9,301 bases of DNA from Chloroflexota bacterium (GTDB lineage Bacteria > Chloroflexota > Limnocylindria > Limnocylindrales > CSP1-4), in contig JAJYDP010000152.1 of assembly GCA_021777365.1 (NCBI GenBank), positions 1 through 9,301 of the forward strand, in the 5' to 3' direction. A program made the translations under genes and the position numbers. The notes beneath the pieces were generated by a model that did not search any database, was not told the origin of the DNA, and saw only the letters and a list, made by a program, of their open reading frames with translations. Numbering within the stretch: position 1 is the stretch's first letter; each line of letters starts with the position of its first letter. Positions 6,673 through 9,301 of the stretch are shown here, in pieces.

Positions 6673-6710
6673 CTTCGGCCCAGCGGATACTCGGCAGGCC
6701 CGACCGGCAC

Positions 6711-8156
6711 TCAGCCCGGCTGGGCGAGCACCATGATGCGCAGCTCGGTCATGTCCTGGATCGACCAGCGCAACCCTTCGCGCCCGAGCCCGGAGTCCTT
6801 GACCCCGCCGTACGGCATGTGGTCGATCCGGTAGGTCGGGATGTCGTTGACGATCACCCCGCCCACGTCGGTCTCGTTGAACGCGTACCAGGCGTCGGCC
6901 AGGTCGTTGGTGAAGACGCCGGTCTGCAGCCCGAAGAAGCTCCGGTTCACCTGCGCCACCGCGTCGCGGATGTCGGCGAACGGGAAGACCACCACGAGCG
7001 GCGCAAATGCCTCGGCCGAGCAGACCTTCGCCTCCACCGGCGTATCGGCCAGGATGGTCGGCGGGAAGAACGTGCCCTGTGCGCGGCCGCCCAGCAGGAC
7101 GCGCCCGCCCATCGCGACCGCCTCGTCGACCCACGCCTGCGTCCGCAGCGCCGCCTGCTCGTCGACCATCGGCCCGAGGTCGGTGGCCGGATCGAGCGGA
7201 TCGCCCACCTTCAGCGCACGGGCCCCGGCGATGAACTTCTCGAGGAAGGCGTCCATCACGTCGGCGTGGACGAAGATGCGCTGCACGCTGATGCACACCT
7301 GGCCCGAGTAGGAGAACGCCCCCACCAGGATCCGCCGCACGGCCCAGTCGAGGTCCGCGCTCCGGTCGACGATCACCCCGGCGTTGCCGCCCAGTTCCAG
7401 GACCACGCGCTTCTTCCCGGCCTTCGCCTTCATGGGCCAGCCGACCGCCGGCGATCCGGTGAAGGTCAGCAGCTTGAAGCGGTCGTCGGTGACCATCCGG
7501 TCGCCGAGCGCGCGGGTCATGGGCAGGATGCTGACCGAGCCCTCCGGGGCCCCGGCCCGCTCGATGATCTCGCCCACGGCGAGCATCACGAGGGGATCCT
7601 TGGACGGGGGCTTGAGCACGACCGGGCATCCCGCGGCGATCGCCGGGGCCACCTTGTGCGCGGCCAGGTTGAGCGGGAAGTTGAACGGGCTGATCGCCGC
7701 CACCGGCCCCACCGGGAAGCGCCGCGTGATCCCCATGCGGCCCTTCGATGAGGGCATCAGGTCGAGCGGGATGGTCTCGCCGTAGATGCGCTCCGCCTCC
7801 TCCGCGCCCAGGCGGAAGGTGAGGCTCGCCCGGTCCACCTCCACCAGCGAATCGCGGATGGGCTTGCCGGACTCGCTGGCCAGCAGGTGGGCCAGCTCCT
7901 CGCGCCGCTCGCGGATCCCGGCCGAGATGGACCGCAGGATGTTTCCCCGCTCGTAGGCCGGCTGGTGGCGGGTGATCTCGAACGCACGGACGGCGGCCTG
8001 CACGGCCTCCTCGTACTGCTCCGGCGTGGCCTGGTACGTGGCGCCGGCGGGCCTGGACGGGTCGGCCGGGTTGGCGATCTCGATGACGTCGGGCGAGTCG
8101 ACCCAGCGTCCGGCCAGGAAGATCGGGTGGGGCCTGATCGCGGTGACGGTGGCCAT
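6711..8156 (-). CDS. NAD(P)-dependent aldehyde dehydrogenase (ALDH superfamily)
   Basis: A full-length 481-residue enzyme expected to oxidise an aldehyde to its acid in the cytoplasm using NAD(P)+. All key residues are present: oxyanion Asn159 (SPFNFP), cofactor Lys182 (LKPPSKD), the FTGS nucleotide-binding turn at 232-235, general-base Glu254 (LELGGNAG), nucleophile Cys288 (SGQVCISVQR) and the second-site Glu382 (AEAFAP). The pattern GQVCISVQR with LELGGNAG resembles the lactaldehyde dehydrogenase / ALDH21 / non-phosphorylating GAPDH branch rather than classical betaine-aldehyde dehydrogenases, so small hydroxyaldehydes or semialdehydes are plausible substrates. The exact substrate cannot be read from sequence. 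The ATG at 8156 has AAGAGGAG (8170-8163) at six bases. The gene appears monocistronic, divergent from the PPK2 gene and convergent with the exported-protein gene. Confidence 0.93.
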   Translation of the reverse strand: MATVTAIRPHPIFLAGRWVDSPDVIEIANPADPSRPAGATYQATPEQYEEAVQAAVRAFEITRHQPAYERGNILRSISAGIRERREELAHLLASESGKPIRDSLVEVDRASLTFRLGAEEAERIYGETIPLDLMPSSKGRMGITRRFPVGPVAAISPFNFPLNLAAHKVAPAIAAGCPVVLKPPSKDPLVMLAVGEIIERAGAPEGSVSILPMTRALGDRMVTDDRFKLLTFTGSPAVGWPMKAKAGKKRVVLELGGNAGVIVDRSADLDWAVRRILVGAFSYSGQVCISVQRIFVHADVMDAFLEKFIAGARALKVGDPLDPATDLGPMVDEQAALRTQAWVDEAVAMGGRVLLGGRAQGTFFPPTILADTPVEAKVCSAEAFAPLVVVFPFADIRDAVAQVNRSFFGLQTGVFTNDLADAWYAFNETDVGGVIVNDIPTYRIDHMPYGGVKDSGLGREGLRWSIQDMTELRIMVLAQPG

Positions 8157-8213
8157 CTGGGACTCCTCTTCCGCACGGAACGACGGGCCGGGACGTGCGA
8201 CGATGTGCGCGCG

Positions 8214-8219
8214 ATTCTA
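8214..8219 (-). promoter_or_regulatory. Possible -10 hexamer for the aldehyde dehydrogenase gene
   Basis: TAGAAT on the minus strand (8219-8214) matches the -10 consensus at five of six bases and is the most AT-rich hexamer in this GC-rich divergent region. It lies 58 bases before the ATG at 8156. No matching -35 hexamer is seen at 16-18 bases, so support is weak. Confidence 0.25.
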
Positions 8220-8324
8220 GACGCCCGGGACCCGGAGGGCCTGGCGACAGGGCCGGTACGAGGCCCGGAAACCGTGCCTGCCGGGCACGACGATCGGGTC
8301 GGTGGCCGCGACCGTGCGCGCATG

Positions 8325-8396
8325 GGCCGACGCGGGCGAGACGGCCGACGCGGGCGGGACGGCCGACGCGGGCGGGACGGCCGACGCGGGCGCATC
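8325..8396. repeat. 18-bp tandem repeat, four copies
   Basis: Four head-to-tail copies of GGCCGACGCGGGCGGGAC at 8325-8342, 8343-8360, 8361-8378 and 8379-8396. The middle two are identical; the first differs at one base and the last at three (its end is CATC). The array lies between the divergent aldehyde dehydrogenase and PPK2 genes and ends 37 bases before the chosen PPK2 start. Read in the PPK2 frame it would encode repeated ADAGGT, but an upstream start for that has no visible ribosome binding site. Confidence 0.9.
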
Positions 8397-8421
8397 GGCG
8401 GCGCCCCGGGACGGACGCCGC

Positions 8422-8428
8422 AAGGAGG
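8422..8428 (+). promoter_or_regulatory. Ribosome binding site deciding the PPK2 start
   Basis: AAGGAGG followed by five bases and ATG at 8434 is a near-perfect Shine-Dalgarno. This favours the 8434 start over the in-frame GTG at 8302, which would add 44 low-complexity residues encoded mainly by the 18-bp repeats. Confidence 0.75.
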
Positions 8429-8433
8429 CGGAG

Positions 8434-9273
8434 ATGGCGGAGCGCGATCGGCATCGGGCGAAGCACGGGGCGCTGCGCGACCGGCTGCGGGTGGACCCGG
8501 GCACGGCCGTCGACCTGGAGCACTTCGACCCGGGCGAGACGTACGGCAGGGAGCGGGTCGAGGCGGCGCTCGAGCTGTCCGAGGGGCTCGAGCGACTCAC
8601 GGCGCTGCAGGACCGGATCTGGGCGGAGGCGAGGCACGCCGTGCTGGTCGTCCTGCAGGGCATCGACGCCGCCGGCAAGGACGGCACCATCCGCCACGTG
8701 ATGACGGCGTTCGACCCGATGGGATGCCCGGTCACGAGCTTCAAGGTGCCCACCGACGAGGAGCTCGCGCACGACTACCTCTGGCGGGTGCATCGCCGGA
8801 CCCCCGCGCGTGGCGAGATCGCCATCTTCAACCGCTCCCATTACGAGGACGTGCTGGTGGTGCGGGTCCACGAGCTGGTGCCCAGGGACGCGTGGGAGAA
8901 GCGCTACGAGCAGATCAACGCCTGGGAGCACCAGCTCGCCGACGAGGGCACCACGATCGTGAAGTTCTTCCTGGCCATCGACCAGGACGAGCAGCGTGCG
9001 AGGTTGCAGGACCGGGTGGACGACCCGACGAGGCGCTGGAAGTTCCGGAGCGCGGACCTGGCCGAACGCGCCCGCTGGCACGACTACCGGAAGGCGTTCG
9101 AGGATGCGCTGGCCCGCTGCTCGACGTCGTGGGCGCCCTGGTACCTCGTCCCGTCGAACCACAAGTGGTTCCGGAACCTGGCGGTCGCGGACATCCTGGG
9201 CGACGTGCTGGAGGATCTGCACGCCGAATACCCCGCGGGCGAGGCAGGGATCGAGGGCACCGTCGTCCGGTAA
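8434..9273 (+). CDS. ppk2: Polyphosphate kinase 2 family (polyphosphate:nucleotide phosphotransferase)
   Basis: A 279-residue cytoplasmic enzyme that moves phosphate between polyphosphate and nucleotides, recycling AMP/ADP or storing phosphate. The length fits single-domain PPK2 proteins. The Walker A loop is GIDAAGKDG at residues 76-84, with Asp78, Lys82 and Asp83. The Walker B segment is IFNRSHYEDVLVVRV from 131, with Arg134. TSFKVPTDEELAHDYLWRVH after Walker A and the Arg/Lys-rich lid near 188-215 are also typical. The form FNRSxYEDVLV resembles class III enzymes of the Deinococcus/Meiothermus type, which can phosphorylate both NMP and NDP; the class call is an inference from similarity. 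It ends in TAA at 9271-9273 with only 28 bases left in the window, so a downstream partner or terminator cannot be assessed. It is divergent from the aldehyde dehydrogenase gene. Confidence 0.93.
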   Translation: MAERDRHRAKHGALRDRLRVDPGTAVDLEHFDPGETYGRERVEAALELSEGLERLTALQDRIWAEARHAVLVVLQGIDAAGKDGTIRHVMTAFDPMGCPVTSFKVPTDEELAHDYLWRVHRRTPARGEIAIFNRSHYEDVLVVRVHELVPRDAWEKRYEQINAWEHQLADEGTTIVKFFLAIDQDEQRARLQDRVDDPTRRWKFRSADLAERARWHDYRKAFEDALARCSTSWAPWYLVPSNHKWFRNLAVADILGDVLEDLHAEYPAGEAGIEGTVVR

Positions 9274-9301
9274 GGGCCCAGGGATCCCCGGCGGGCGCAC
9301 C

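Larger units (their letters stand above)
6105..6710. other. Repetitive gene-free region between convergent genes
   Basis: About 600 bases separate the stop of the exported protein (plus) and the stop of the aldehyde dehydrogenase (minus). The open frames here have no ribosome binding site and encode Arg/Gly/Pro-rich nonsense. The region holds three layers of repeats listed separately: a 21-bp pair (6107-6148), an 89-bp-period duplication (6151-6319) and a hairpin-forming motif in three degenerate copies (6533-6672). It also has a 10-bp palindrome GAGGGCCCTC (6505-6514). No T-tract terminator was seen for either flanking gene, so the hairpins may serve as bidirectional 3' ends. Confidence 0.6.

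Noticed and set aside
6294..6710. 138-residue minus-strand frame after the aldehyde dehydrogenase
   Set aside because: It reads through the degenerate hairpin repeats, lacks a ribosome binding site and has Arg-rich composition with no domain.
6574..9300. 908-residue minus-strand open frame spanning PPK2 and the aldehyde dehydrogenase
   Set aside because: It is out of frame with the aldehyde dehydrogenase and antisense to PPK2. Both real genes have full catalytic motifs, while this frame has low-complexity Arg/Gly/Pro sequence only.

Overview
The window is high-GC bacterial DNA with dense genes on both strands and Shine-Dalgarno starts. The composition, a large GGDEF-EAL receptor, a DUF5979-type secreted repeat protein and a class III-like PPK2 fit a Chloroflexota (for example Limnocylindria-like) or Actinomycetota genome. 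The sequence alone does not separate these, and no marker gene is present.

Layout. Bases 1-1528 (minus) hold the 5' part of a secreted surface protein that runs off the left edge: signal peptide, N-terminal beta domain, Cys/Trp-rich middle, one complete DUF5979-like module and the start of a second. Its base composition is visibly lower in GC than the rest. Bases 1529-2222 have no convincing gene. They contain a candidate minus-strand promoter whose spacer is nearly palindromic, a consensus DnaA box with a weaker companion, and a small palindrome just upstream of the surface gene. A rho-independent terminator at 2223-2251 closes the GGDEF-EAL gene (2263-5325, minus), a membrane-bound c-di-GMP enzyme with a long Pro/Ala-rich N-terminus. 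Divergent from it is a small Thr-rich exported protein (5601-6104, plus). Bases 6105-6710 lie between convergent genes and are repetitive: a 21-bp direct repeat pair, an 89-bp-period tandem duplication, and three copies of a degenerate hairpin-forming motif. Next come an aldehyde dehydrogenase (6711-8156, minus) and, divergent from it, a PPK2-family polyphosphate kinase (8434-9273, plus). Between these two lies a 4 x 18-bp tandem repeat that is in frame with PPK2.

How the parts may relate. The c-di-GMP enzyme has exported proteins on both sides, which fits a cell-surface or biofilm theme, but the link is inference from position only. The aldehyde dehydrogenase and PPK2 are probably housekeeping or stress metabolism genes sharing a divergent control region. 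No defence system, CRISPR array, transposase, tRNA or rRNA is visible. The less explained signals are in the noncoding gaps.
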